In this document: piece after piece, positions 9,166-17,356 of the stretch | Layout: every line of letters starts with the position of its first letter | Position numbering within the stretch: position 1 is the stretch's first letter | Assembly: GCF_011189575.1 (NCBI RefSeq) | Contig: NZ_PUJW01000007.1 | Location: 124,001 to 188,000 of the forward strand | Direction: 5' to 3' | DNA length: 64,000 bases | From: Photorhabdus cinerea | Lineage (GTDB): Bacteria > Pseudomonadota > Gammaproteobacteria > Enterobacterales > Enterobacteriaceae | Made by a program: the position numbers and the translations under genes | The notes under the pieces: model-generated | What the model saw: only the letters and a program-made list of their open reading frames with translations | What the model was told of the DNA's origin: nothing | The model's database searches: none

Positions 9166-9621
9166 TTAGTAGCTGTAAGTGAACGATACCTGCTCCTGCC
9201 CGGCTGGGCTGTGATAATATGAAGGCGTGCCGTTTGTCACCACATGCCGGATAACCACTCTAACGCCATTGTCAAACCGATAGTTGTTGAATACATCCGT
9301 ACTTCCTGCCGAATTGAGCGCAACCGGAATGCAAAGAACTTCTGTCGAAGAGTAAGGTTGGGAGTAACAGAGTTCCGCCCGTTCTCCAGTTGTAGTGGGA
9401 TAGGACGAAGTCCTCCAGTTAACTGATGACAACTTTTTGGTTGCGTTCAATGTCCCAGAAGGGAAATCTGACGATAGCAATGAAAACTGACTAAGAGAAG
9501 AACCCGTACCCGTTGAGAACACCATTAGAATAGGTGGATTAACAGTCTTAACAATAGTGTGTGACGCAGCTAATACAGGAGATACAGCCCCCAATAATGC
9601 CAGGAAAAGTAGTTTTTTCAT
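9166..9621 (-). CDS. Small exported protein, weakly FlhE-like
   Basis: 151 residues. A classical signal peptide (MKKLLFLALLGAVSPVLAAS, cleavage probably at LAA) is followed by a Ser/Thr/Tyr-rich, beta-type mature domain with two cysteines (ELCYSQ and VLCIPV). The pattern 'W..s.y.t..g....LC.s....c.pv....s', ending in a glutamine-valine-aromatic strand, loosely recalls the periplasmic flagellar protein FlhE. That is an impression, not a demonstrated homology. It stands alone, far from any flagellar gene, in an accessory insert. It could instead be an unrelated small periplasmic protein. Confidence 0.65.
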   Translation of the reverse strand: MKKLLFLALLGAVSPVLAASHTIVKTVNPPILMVFSTGTGSSLSQFSLLSSDFPSGTLNATKKLSSVNWRTSSYPTTTGERAELCYSQPYSSTEVLCIPVALNSAGSTDVFNNYRFDNGVRVVIRHVVTNGTPSYYHSPAGQEQVSFTYSY

Positions 9622-9860
9622 TTCTTACCCCTATTGCTCTTTATTGAAATTAAGTTAGTTACTTTCGAACAAACAACCTTCAACCGAACAACATCTACCT
9701 GAAAAAACACAAAACTTCGGCGCACCTAATTTTCACCGAGAATACTCCATACACAACTTCCCGCTTCTTAGCTTATACGTGCACCTTCAACTAATTATCA
9801 GCGAAACGATCGATTCCGGCAAAACCTTAGCCATCAACAACAAAATGACACTACCCGCGC

Positions 9861-10778
9861 TCATTCGTTGACGAGCACCCTGGAAATTAAAGAGGAAGTC
9901 GGACTCGCTACGCGAAATTTTTTAGTCATCAATGTGATAAATGCTTTAGTAGCTGGTGACGACTGACGTTCATCAAACACAGCTAATCCAACGCGTCGTT
10001 TCACTTTTGGATTCAGAGCCTTCTTAACATAACGAGCTTCGATAGTCAGCGGCAGAGATGACTCAGCAACAATCGTCACCGCATCCCCACATGCAACCGT
10101 GGCCAAGGTGCTTAACAATTGAGACGTTCGATAACGAATATTGGGTTGCAACTTTGCTGATAAAAAAAGTCTGGAAACCAGTTCAGCCGATCCCGCTTCT
10201 GTCAACACGAATGGACCGACACACAGATCCTTCAATGTCACGGTATCTTCCAATGCCAAAGGATGATCTGTCGGCAGCAACGCCACCATCTGATCTTCAA
10301 GAATCGGATAGGTATCGAATTGATCTTCCGGTAGCGTCACGAATCCCACATCTACTCGCCTATCCATAAGCCATTGCACAACTTGCCTGTCAGGTCCCTC
10401 ATCAACATGAATCTCAATACCAGGATAAAGCTTGCGATAGTCAGCCAGTACCGCTGGCAACAGCCGCAGGGATGAGGTTGGACCAAACGATCCGATCCGC
10501 AACGTCCCCCACTTCATTCCTCGTACATCGGATGCTTCTTGCTGCATGGTCTCCGCCAGACCAAGAATTGCCTGGGCTTTCCGAAGCAAACTTTCCCCTA
10601 TATCTGTCAGTTCAATAATTCCTTGATACCGATGAAACAGCTCTACACCCAGTTCCTGTTCAAGGACTCTGATGGCATGGGAGACCCCAGACTGAGAGAT
10701 CTTGAGCTGGGCTGCTGCTAAGGTAAAGCCCTTCCGTTCGGCAACAACAGCAAAAATTTCGAGCTGAGTTAAAGTCAC
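9861..10778 (-). CDS. LysR-family transcriptional regulator
   Basis: 305 residues. The N-terminal winged helix-turn-helix covers about 1-60 (MTLTQLEIFAVVAERKGFTL, then AAAQLKISQSGVSHAIRVLE). The co-inducer-binding periplasmic-protein-like domain (about 90-300) begins GTLRIGSFGPTSSLRLLP. It is divergent from the TPR-protein/EamA operon that starts at 10926, the usual arrangement for a LysR regulator and its target, so it probably controls that operon and itself. The effector is unknown. Confidence 0.92.
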   Translation of the reverse strand: MTLTQLEIFAVVAERKGFTLAAAQLKISQSGVSHAIRVLEQELGVELFHRYQGIIELTDIGESLLRKAQAILGLAETMQQEASDVRGMKWGTLRIGSFGPTSSLRLLPAVLADYRKLYPGIEIHVDEGPDRQVVQWLMDRRVDVGFVTLPEDQFDTYPILEDQMVALLPTDHPLALEDTVTLKDLCVGPFVLTEAGSAELVSRLFLSAKLQPNIRYRTSQLLSTLATVACGDAVTIVAESSLPLTIEARYVKKALNPKVKRRVGLAVFDERQSSPATKAFITLMTKKFRVASPTSSLISRVLVNE

Positions 10779-10815
10779 TATCTCCCCCTTGAGTAATCAC
10801 TCATTTCCTCATGAT

Positions 10816-10837
10816 CATACATCTGAATAAGTATATG
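10816..10837. promoter_or_regulatory. Candidate LysR operator in divergent intergenic region
   Basis: The 147-bp gap between the lysR-type gene and the TPR gene contains CATAC (10816-10820) and an interrupted partner GTATATG (10831-10837), an ATAC-N10-GTAT dyad. This is close to the T-N11-A dyads bound by LysR proteins. A TATAAA hexamer follows toward the TPR gene at about 10845. Weak evidence. Confidence 0.3.
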
Positions 10838-10925
10838 CAATGCGGGTATAAAGCTAATAGGCAAGGCATGCTCGTCTAGCACTCACCAGAGTTTCCAAAC
10901 CATAATTAATTAAAAAGGGGATTTT

Positions 10926-12116
10926 ATGAGTTACCAATGGTCTTCAGACGGAATATCTTCCATATGGCCGGAGATCAACAGAACATTCTTATCTCTCCGT
11001 GGATTTTCAGACAAACTCATTCCAATGAATGAGACTCAGAGAACCTACAAAAAACTCCTGATGGGACTTGATGCAATCACCACTTGCGAAATGAAAGAGC
11101 TTTATAGATTCAAAATTATATTAGCTCAAATGGACGAGCAAGAAATCTCTCGCCCTGAGCTTTGCCTTATCCATAAAGCATTCACTGCTTGGGTGAAATT
11201 TGATTACGATAACGCGAGATCGCTTCTGACACAGCATATTCGAGCTTACCCATCGGATATTGTTGCGATCTTCTTTATTCACATGCTTGATTTCTGTACA
11301 GGAAAAACAGCCAAACTGAAACCTCTTCTGCTTTATTGTGACGCATACATTCCTAAAACTCATTACCTCTATCCATACTATCTTTCCATAAAATCATTCG
11401 TCCTTTGTGAAGATCAATGTTTTAATGATGCCTTAGAGATTGGTATTGAATCTGTTAAATTAATGCCAAACAACATATATGGCATTCATGCTGTCGCGCA
11501 TGCCTTGCATGAGCTAGGTCGCTGGAAAGACCTTTGCCACTTCCTGACCGACTGCAAAGAGAATTGGATAACCAACGCCGGGATGCGAATGCATGTGTAC
11601 TGGCATCTGGCTATTGCTTACGAACGATCCAATGAAATCACACTGGCACTGCAAGCTTTTGATGAATTATATGCGCTAAAAGACAATCCATTCGCCAAAC
11701 AGGACCTGGACGCCGTAGGATTCTTATGGCGGCTCAGGCTCAAATCTGCTGATACCAAGTTCCAACCAATATGGGAGCGTCTTGCCATCCTTTGGACAGG
11801 AAGCATCAGCGCATCCACATCTTACTTCCACAAGATCCATGCAGCATTAGCTTTTTCTGCAACAAACCAGTCTTTCCTTATCGAGAAGCTGATCGCAGAA
11901 AGTGATGGATTTGGCATCGAACCTGACACACATTCCACAGGTATAGACGTCCTTAAAGCGATCTTACTATTCATAGCTAAACACTACGAGGAGTGTCTAA
12001 GCAAACTCTACCTCAGCCATGAGAAGTGGCCATTATTAGGAGGTAGCCGTGCTCAACGTGAAATATTGGACCAGACCATGGAATACGCTGCCTTAAAAGC
12101 ATCTTCTATCATATAA
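10926..12116 (+). CDS. TPR-repeat protein of the TTC38-like family
   Basis: 396 residues, all-helical, with no signal peptide or membrane span. Helical repeats run from about residue 60 to 390. Several stretches resemble the TTC38-type TPR proteins found in bacteria and animals: the middle HAVAHALHELGRWKDL segment and the C-terminal GGSRAQREILDQTMEYAALK. The family's biochemical role is not established. A good ribosome-binding site (AAAGGGG, 10914-10920) precedes the ATG. The EamA exporter gene follows 18 bp later, so the two are probably co-transcribed under the divergent LysR regulator. It may handle or modify something the exporter moves; that is inference only. Confidence 0.8.
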   Translation: MSYQWSSDGISSIWPEINRTFLSLRGFSDKLIPMNETQRTYKKLLMGLDAITTCEMKELYRFKIILAQMDEQEISRPELCLIHKAFTAWVKFDYDNARSLLTQHIRAYPSDIVAIFFIHMLDFCTGKTAKLKPLLLYCDAYIPKTHYLYPYYLSIKSFVLCEDQCFNDALEIGIESVKLMPNNIYGIHAVAHALHELGRWKDLCHFLTDCKENWITNAGMRMHVYWHLAIAYERSNEITLALQAFDELYALKDNPFAKQDLDAVGFLWRLRLKSADTKFQPIWERLAILWTGSISASTSYFHKIHAALAFSATNQSFLIEKLIAESDGFGIEPDTHSTGIDVLKAILLFIAKHYEECLSKLYLSHEKWPLLGGSRAQREILDQTMEYAALKASSII

Positions 12117-12134
12117 ATTTCGACACTAACAAAC

Positions 12135-13130
12135 ATGAAAAGCAATCACACATTAACGCAGTCGGTCAACAACCATTCAACCTATATCAAGCTGTCTCTT
12201 GTCGCTATCATCTGGGGCGGGACATTTGTTGCAGGTCGATACATTTCTGCCGAAACGCCCCCCTTACTCTCAGCAAGCCTGAGATTCATTCTTGCGGCCA
12301 TGACACTAATCATCTTCCTTATTCTATCGGGAAAAATGTTCGTCAAGATTAATCGGCATCAACTATTGAAAATCATTGGACTTGGCTTCTGCGGGATATA
12401 CACCTACAACCTTTTCTTCTTTTATGGTCTGCATCACACCACCGCATCCAGAGCTTCACTTATCGTAGCGCTGAATCCAGCAATAATGGCGATTTTTTCA
12501 TATTTCTTTTATAAGGAAAAGCTATCGCCATTAAAAGCACTGGGAATTACATTTTGCTTGCTTGGTGCAATAATCGTGATCTTTAGCAAAGCACCACAAC
12601 TTACTGTTGGAGAAGGGGGCAACTGGTTAGGTGACGCGTTGATCTTCGGCTGTGTTTTAAGCTGGGTTGCTTATAGTGTCTTCTGCAAGAACATCGTAAA
12701 CCAAATCGGTCCGCTACACACAGTGACATACTCCATTCTGGCGGGAGCTATCATGCTGACAGCAACTGCCATTTTTACCGAGCAAATGAATTTATCGGCA
12801 ATACATGCATTATCTATTACAGATCTCTACAGCGTACTTTATCTTGGCGTAGTGGGTTCAGCAATAGCCTACATCTGGTATTACAACGGAATCCAAAGGA
12901 TTGGTTCCACTCGCTCTGGCGTATTCATTGCACTTAATCCTTTAACCGCGGTATTGCTTGGCGCAGTACTATTAAATGAAGGATTAACGTTCCCAATGTT
13001 CGTCGGAGGTGCCCTCGTTATTGGAGGTATTCTGATCTGCAATAAGACATCAACCAGTAAGAAACTTATTCCACACAAATCTAAACCTGGGATCGACCAT
13101 ATAGTTAAAACAAAAAGTTACAGGAGATAA
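12135..13130 (+). CDS. EamA/DMT-family transporter
   Basis: 331 residues with about ten hydrophobic spans arranged as two EamA repeats. The first starts LSLVAIIWGGTFVAGRYISAETPPLLSA (split here only by its length) and the second around LGDALIFGCVLSWVAYSVFCKN. The cytoplasmic tail is basic. Drug/metabolite transporters of this type usually export amino acids or related small molecules. It follows the TPR-protein gene by 18 bp. A hairpin 17 bp past the stop marks the operon end. Substrate unknown. Confidence 0.9.
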   Translation: MKSNHTLTQSVNNHSTYIKLSLVAIIWGGTFVAGRYISAETPPLLSASLRFILAAMTLIIFLILSGKMFVKINRHQLLKIIGLGFCGIYTYNLFFFYGLHHTTASRASLIVALNPAIMAIFSYFFYKEKLSPLKALGITFCLLGAIIVIFSKAPQLTVGEGGNWLGDALIFGCVLSWVAYSVFCKNIVNQIGPLHTVTYSILAGAIMLTATAIFTEQMNLSAIHALSITDLYSVLYLGVVGSAIAYIWYYNGIQRIGSTRSGVFIALNPLTAVLLGAVLLNEGLTFPMFVGGALVIGGILICNKTSTSKKLIPHKSKPGIDHIVKTKSYRR

Positions 13131-13146
13131 ACCAGAATTTTACCCT

Positions 13147-13179
13147 ATCGACGCTTTGGTACAGAACAAAAGCGTCGAT
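13147..13179 (+). terminator. Hairpin at the end of the TPR/EamA operon
   Basis: Perfect 11-bp arms ATCGACGCTTT (13147-13157) and AAAGCGTCGAT (13169-13179) with an 11-nt loop, 17 bp after the transporter stop. The strong stem lacks a T-run, so it may be a transcript-stabilising hairpin or a weak terminator. The rest of the 13131-13381 gap shows nothing I recognise. Confidence 0.5.
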
Positions 13180-13381
13180 CTTACAAAAACTGATGGCAAA
13201 CCTGATTTCTGGACTTAAAAACCGTGAATGTAAGAAACTTCAACGGACATTTGCATATCAAAAATTGGAACGGAGAAATGCAATTCACAACCTCTCTCTC
13301 TAACAAGCCAAAAAATAATCACTTTTCCTACATTACCTCATGTCAATAGACTTGTTTGTTCCACTTTTCCAAAATCGGCAT

Positions 13382-13421
13382 TTGCTTAATTGGTTAAGTC
13401 ATTTTATAATCAATTAATTGA
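13382..13421 (+). promoter_or_regulatory. Promoter and palindromic operator of the Phd/ParE operon
   Basis: A -35 TTGCTT (13382-13387), a 17-bp spacer and a perfect -10 TATAAT (13405-13410) are immediately followed by the perfect palindrome TCAATTAATTGA (13410-13421). The palindrome would overlap the transcription start, as expected for autorepression by an antitoxin or antitoxin-toxin complex. Confidence 0.6.
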
Positions 13422-13465
13422 CTTTTTATAGTCTATATTTAGTCTTCTTTGATATGAGGGATTCT

Positions 13466-13741
13466 ATGCGTTATTCAGAACAGATTAAGCCCATTAGTTA
13501 CCTAAAAGCCAATGCAGCTACGGTGATGACGACACTCGCTGAGTCTCGCTCACCGATGATTATTACACAAAATGGCGAGGCAAAAGCGGTGATTCAAGAT
13601 ATTGCCTCTTATGAGCAGACTCAGGAAACTATAGCGTTGTTAAAGATTTTAGCTTTAGGACAACAACAAGTTAAAGCAGGTGAAGTCACACCAGTAAATG
13701 ATGTGGTTCAACGTTTAAAGAACAAAGGGAAGTTCTCCTAA
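13466..13741 (+). CDS. Phd/YefM-family antitoxin
   Basis: 91 residues from the ATG at 13466, which has a GAGGG ribosome-binding site (GAGG at 13455-13458). Upstream in-frame starts are less likely because they fall between promoter and ribosome-binding site. The Phd/YefM fold is visible (ISYLKANAATVMTTLAESRSPMIITQNGEAKAVIQDIASYE), followed by a helical toxin-binding tail. It should neutralise the downstream ParE-type toxin and repress the operon. Its stop overlaps the toxin start by one base (TAATG). Confidence 0.93.
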   Translation: MRYSEQIKPISYLKANAATVMTTLAESRSPMIITQNGEAKAVIQDIASYEQTQETIALLKILALGQQQVKAGEVTPVNDVVQRLKNKGKFS

Positions 13742-14073
13742 TGCCATATCATATAGTGCTGACTAAAAATGCCGAAGCGGATTTAGAGGATATTTACGAT
13801 TACATTGTCGAAAATGACAGTTCAGAGAAAGCCGATTATGTATTGGATCAGTTGCTGAAAACAGCAGACAATCTGGCTAACTTTCCTGAGAAAGGCAATT
13901 ATCCCAAAGAGTTGCAGGAGTTAGGGATTCGCGACTTCCGCCAAACATTTTTTAAACCTTACCGGGTCATTTATCAAATCATAGATCAACAGGTGGTCAT
14001 TTTTGTGATTGCCGATGGTCGACGGGATATGCAAACCTTGCTTACGCACCGGTTGCTAAGTGTATCTGCATGA
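13741..14073 (+). CDS. ParE/RelE-superfamily toxin
   Basis: 110 residues with the ParE-type pattern: N-terminal YHIVLTKNAEADLEDIYDYI, a central helix pair and the strand RDFRQTFFKPYRVIYQIIDQQVVIFVIADGRRDM. ParE toxins poison DNA gyrase whereas RelE relatives cleave mRNA; the sequence favours the ParE side but does not prove the target. It is translationally coupled to the antitoxin. It ends 12 bp from the 3' end of a convergent tRNA-Gly gene, so the pair sits right at a tRNA boundary. Confidence 0.92.
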   Translation: MPYHIVLTKNAEADLEDIYDYIVENDSSEKADYVLDQLLKTADNLANFPEKGNYPKELQELGIRDFRQTFFKPYRVIYQIIDQQVVIFVIADGRRDMQTLLTHRLLSVSA

Positions 14074-14084
14074 TAAGTAAGGAT

Positions 14085-14160
<76 letters not shown>

Positions 14161-14233
14161 ATTACTGACTGGCTGGCTGGTGATAACTTGAGACAATACA
14201 TTAATCTCACGATATCGATTTCAGGCTTGAACT

Positions 14234-14309
<76 letters not shown>

Positions 14310-14370
14310 GTCACTGATGGGCTAATGACAGCCTGAAACAACATACTAACTTCCAACTAACTACCAAATT

Positions 14371-14446
<76 letters not shown>

Positions 14447-14502
14447 AATCTTTTTAGTATGCCATCATACCCTATGAAATTCTTCATCGGTACGGGGAGC
14501 GC

Positions 14503-14530
14503 ATTATACGAGAAATCCTTGCGCTCGCAA
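14503..14530 (-). promoter_or_regulatory. Promoter of the tRNA-Gly operon
   Basis: On the minus strand TTGCGA (14530-14525), a 16-bp spacer and a perfect -10 TATAAT (14508-14503) are followed by the GC-rich discriminator GCGCTCCCC. Such discriminators are typical of stringently controlled stable-RNA promoters. It lies about 57 bp upstream of the first tRNA. Confidence 0.7.
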
Positions 14531-14664
14531 GCCCTTCAACGCAAAAAAATAAACTTTTCGGTCGAGTGATGATTTAAACACCAACTCAGATTAATTAATC
14601 ATCATACCGGGCTTGCATTATCATACCAGCAAAGGACAAAAATCAAACGTTCTTGTTACTCTTG

Positions 14665-15210
14665 TTACGATTGAATAAAATGTTCCCGATAATAAGCCAA
14701 TTCAGCAACTGATTCGCGGATATCATCCAGTGCCTGATGAGTATTTTGTTTTTTAAATCCAGTCAGGATCTCTGGATTCCAGCGACGGGCTAACTCTTTC
14801 AATGTGCTGACATCCAGATAACGGTAGTGGAAATAGGCTTCCAATTCTGGCATATAACAGAACAGGAAACGGCGGTCCTGACCAACACTATTACCACAAA
14901 TGGGTGAAACACCCGCCGGAACCCATTTTTCCAGAAATTCAATCGTCGCCTTCTCGGCGCCACGCGCATCAATTTTGCTTGCTTTAACACGTTCAACTAA
15001 CCCACTGCCAGTATGAGTACGCACGTTCCATTCATCCATCAGAGCAAGTTGTTCATCAGACTGATGAACCGCAATGACAGGTCCCTCAGCCAAGATATTC
15101 AAATTTGCATCAGTGACAATTGTTGCAATTTCAATAATGCGATCCCGCTCTGGATCTAAACCCGTCATTTCCAAATCTATCCAGATAAGATTGTGCTCAC
15201 TTTTTGACAT
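14665..15210 (-). CDS. orn: Orn, oligoribonuclease
   Basis: 181 residues, the E. coli length. DEDDh exonuclease motifs are visible: IDLEMTGLDPERDRIIE (catalytic Asp and Glu), the YRYLDVSTLKELARRW segment, and HQALDDIRES (His and Asp). It degrades di- to pentaribonucleotides, including linear cyclic-di-GMP products, and is usually essential. It is divergent from rsgA and upstream of the tRNA-Gly array, as in E. coli. Confidence 0.98.
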   Translation of the reverse strand: MSKSEHNLIWIDLEMTGLDPERDRIIEIATIVTDANLNILAEGPVIAVHQSDEQLALMDEWNVRTHTGSGLVERVKASKIDARGAEKATIEFLEKWVPAGVSPICGNSVGQDRRFLFCYMPELEAYFHYRYLDVSTLKELARRWNPEILTGFKKQNTHQALDDIRESVAELAYYREHFIQS

Positions 15211-15304
15211 GTTATATCCTAGGTTAGAGAGATAATTCTCATTAATGGTGTATCATAACGCTTTTAAGAAATAGCAGCGATAAATGCGGAACAAGTGAGG
15301 TTTA

Positions 15305-16360
15305 GTGGCTAAACATAAACTATCCAAAGGCCAACAACGGCGGGTACAGGCAAATCATCAGCGCAGACTGAAAACACAGGATAATAAACCTGAAATGGAT
15401 GACAGCCAGTTAGGTGAACCCCAAGAAGGTCTGGTCATTAGCCGTTTCGGTCAACATGCTGACGTAGAGGCAAAAAACGGTTCTATACAACGCTGTAATA
15501 TCCGCAGGACTATTCGTTCACTGGTAACCGGTGATCAAGTGGTATGGCGTCCTTCACTACAAACACAAACGGATGTTAAAGTGAATGGCATTGTTGAAGC
15601 GGTTCACGAGCGTATTTCCGTACTTACACGCCCTGACTACTATGATGGCATCAAACCTATTGCCGCCAATATTGACCAAATAGTCATCGTTTCGGCAATT
15701 CTTCCTGAGCTTTCACTCAATATTATCGATCGTTACCTTGTTGCCTGTGAAACACGGGGTATCGAGCCATTGATTGTACTGAATAAAATCGATCTACTGG
15801 ACGAAGAAAGCCGTGAGTGGGTCAGCGAAGTGATGTCTACATACCATAATATTGGTTACCGAGTATTACAGCTATCAAGCCATACTGGTGAAGGTATGGA
15901 AGAGTTGGTAAAAATGCTCGCTGGCAGAATCAGTATTTTTGCTGGTCAGTCCGGTGTGGGTAAATCAAGCTTACTCAATACACTCCTGCCGGAAGATGAA
16001 GAAGAAATATTGGTCAATCAGGTTTCCGATGTTTCTGGTTTGGGTCAGCACACTACGACTGCATCCCGCCTTTATCATTTTCCACATGGCGGTGATGTTA
16101 TTGATTCTCCCGGTGTACGGGAATTTGGGCTATGGCATTTAACACCAGAACAAGTCACTCAAGGTTTTGTGGAATTCCGTGATTATCTGGGAAGCTGTAA
16201 ATTCCGTGATTGTAAACATCGGGATGACCCAGAGTGTGCGTTACGAAAAGCTGTAGAAAATAATGAAATAGCTGAAGAGCGTTTTGAGAATTATCACCGT
16301 ATTCTCGACAGCATGGACCAAATTAAACCACGCAAGACATTTACAAAAAACAATAGCTAA
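15305..16360 (+). CDS. rsgA: RsgA, small ribosomal subunit biogenesis GTPase
   Basis: 351 residues from a GTG start (MAKHKLSKGQQRRVQ). A basic N-terminus and OB fold precede a circularly permuted G domain, in which NKID (G4) comes before the P-loop GQSGVGKSSLLN and DSPGVREFGL. The C-terminal zinc site is CKFRDCKHRDDPEC. RsgA checks the 30S decoding site late in assembly. It is first of the rsgA-psd-mscM group. Confidence 0.97.
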   Translation: MAKHKLSKGQQRRVQANHQRRLKTQDNKPEMDDSQLGEPQEGLVISRFGQHADVEAKNGSIQRCNIRRTIRSLVTGDQVVWRPSLQTQTDVKVNGIVEAVHERISVLTRPDYYDGIKPIAANIDQIVIVSAILPELSLNIIDRYLVACETRGIEPLIVLNKIDLLDEESREWVSEVMSTYHNIGYRVLQLSSHTGEGMEELVKMLAGRISIFAGQSGVGKSSLLNTLLPEDEEEILVNQVSDVSGLGQHTTTASRLYHFPHGGDVIDSPGVREFGLWHLTPEQVTQGFVEFRDYLGSCKFRDCKHRDDPECALRKAVENNEIAEERFENYHRILDSMDQIKPRKTFTKNNS

Positions 16361-16436
16361 CTGACATCAAATAAAAGGGCAGGTACAATAACACCCTTTT
16401 GTCTAATTTGCCGATAATAAAATCCAAGAGGTTGAC

Positions 16437-17330
16437 GTGCTGGATAACATTAAAATCAGGTTGCATTATTTACTCCCTAAACAGGGAATTACTAATCTGG
16501 CAGGCTGGTTTGCAAACAAAAAGGCTGGCTGGCTCACCCAACTAGCAATCAAGGCGTTTGCCCGTGTTTATAAAGTGAATATGAATGAAGCGAAAGCGCC
16601 TGAATTTTCAGCCTATACTACATTCAATGAATTCTTTATCCGTCCGTTAAAAGATGGTATTCGCCCGATTGTCAGCGAAGAACATCAATTAGCGCAACCT
16701 GCTGATGGTATCATTAGTCAGTTAGGTAATATCCAATCAGACCAAATTCTCCAGGCCAAAGGTCACCACTATACACTTGAAGCCTTGCTAGCCGGAAATT
16801 ACCAGTTAGCAGAAATATTCCGTGATGGGCAGTTTGTAACCACTTACTTATCACCTAAAGATTATCACCGTGTGCATATGCCTTGTGATGGATTGCTGAA
16901 AGAGATGATCTATGTTCCCGGTGATCTATTCTCTGTAAATCCACTGACTGCCGCCAACGTGCCAAACCTGTTCGCTCGTAATGAAAGAGTCATCTGCCTG
17001 TTTGATACTCACTTTGGACCAATGATACAGATTCTGGTTGGTGCAACTATCGTCGGCAGTATTGAAATGGTCTGGTGTGGTACAGTGACACCACCACGGG
17101 AAGGCATCATAAAACGTTGGACTTACCCTGAAGCTGGTGCAACTGGCGCGATTTCTTTCAAGAAGGGTGAAGAAATGGGGCGCTTCAAACTGGGCTCTAC
17201 CGTTATTAACCTGTTCGCAGCAAATCAGGTGCAGTTAGCCGGGAACTTAAACAGTGGTTCAGCAACCCGTATGGGTGAACTATTAGCCCAGGCTGTAATA
17301 CCTGAAGAACCTACTGATAACATAAGCTAA
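16437..17330 (+). CDS. psd: Psd, phosphatidylserine decarboxylase proenzyme
   Basis: 297 residues from a GTG start with an AAGAGG ribosome-binding site. The LGST self-cleavage motif (FKLGSTVINLF) places the pyruvoyl-forming Ser at residue 254, as in E. coli. HRVHMP is the other conserved active-site segment. It makes phosphatidylethanolamine at the inner membrane. The mscM gene follows 26 bp later, so they are co-transcribed. Confidence 0.97.
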   Translation: MLDNIKIRLHYLLPKQGITNLAGWFANKKAGWLTQLAIKAFARVYKVNMNEAKAPEFSAYTTFNEFFIRPLKDGIRPIVSEEHQLAQPADGIISQLGNIQSDQILQAKGHHYTLEALLAGNYQLAEIFRDGQFVTTYLSPKDYHRVHMPCDGLLKEMIYVPGDLFSVNPLTAANVPNLFARNERVICLFDTHFGPMIQILVGATIVGSIEMVWCGTVTPPREGIIKRWTYPEAGATGAISFKKGEEMGRFKLGSTVINLFAANQVQLAGNLNSGSATRMGELLAQAVIPEEPTDNIS

Positions 17331-17356
17331 TTCCCTTCCAAGGAGAGCCCTCTATC

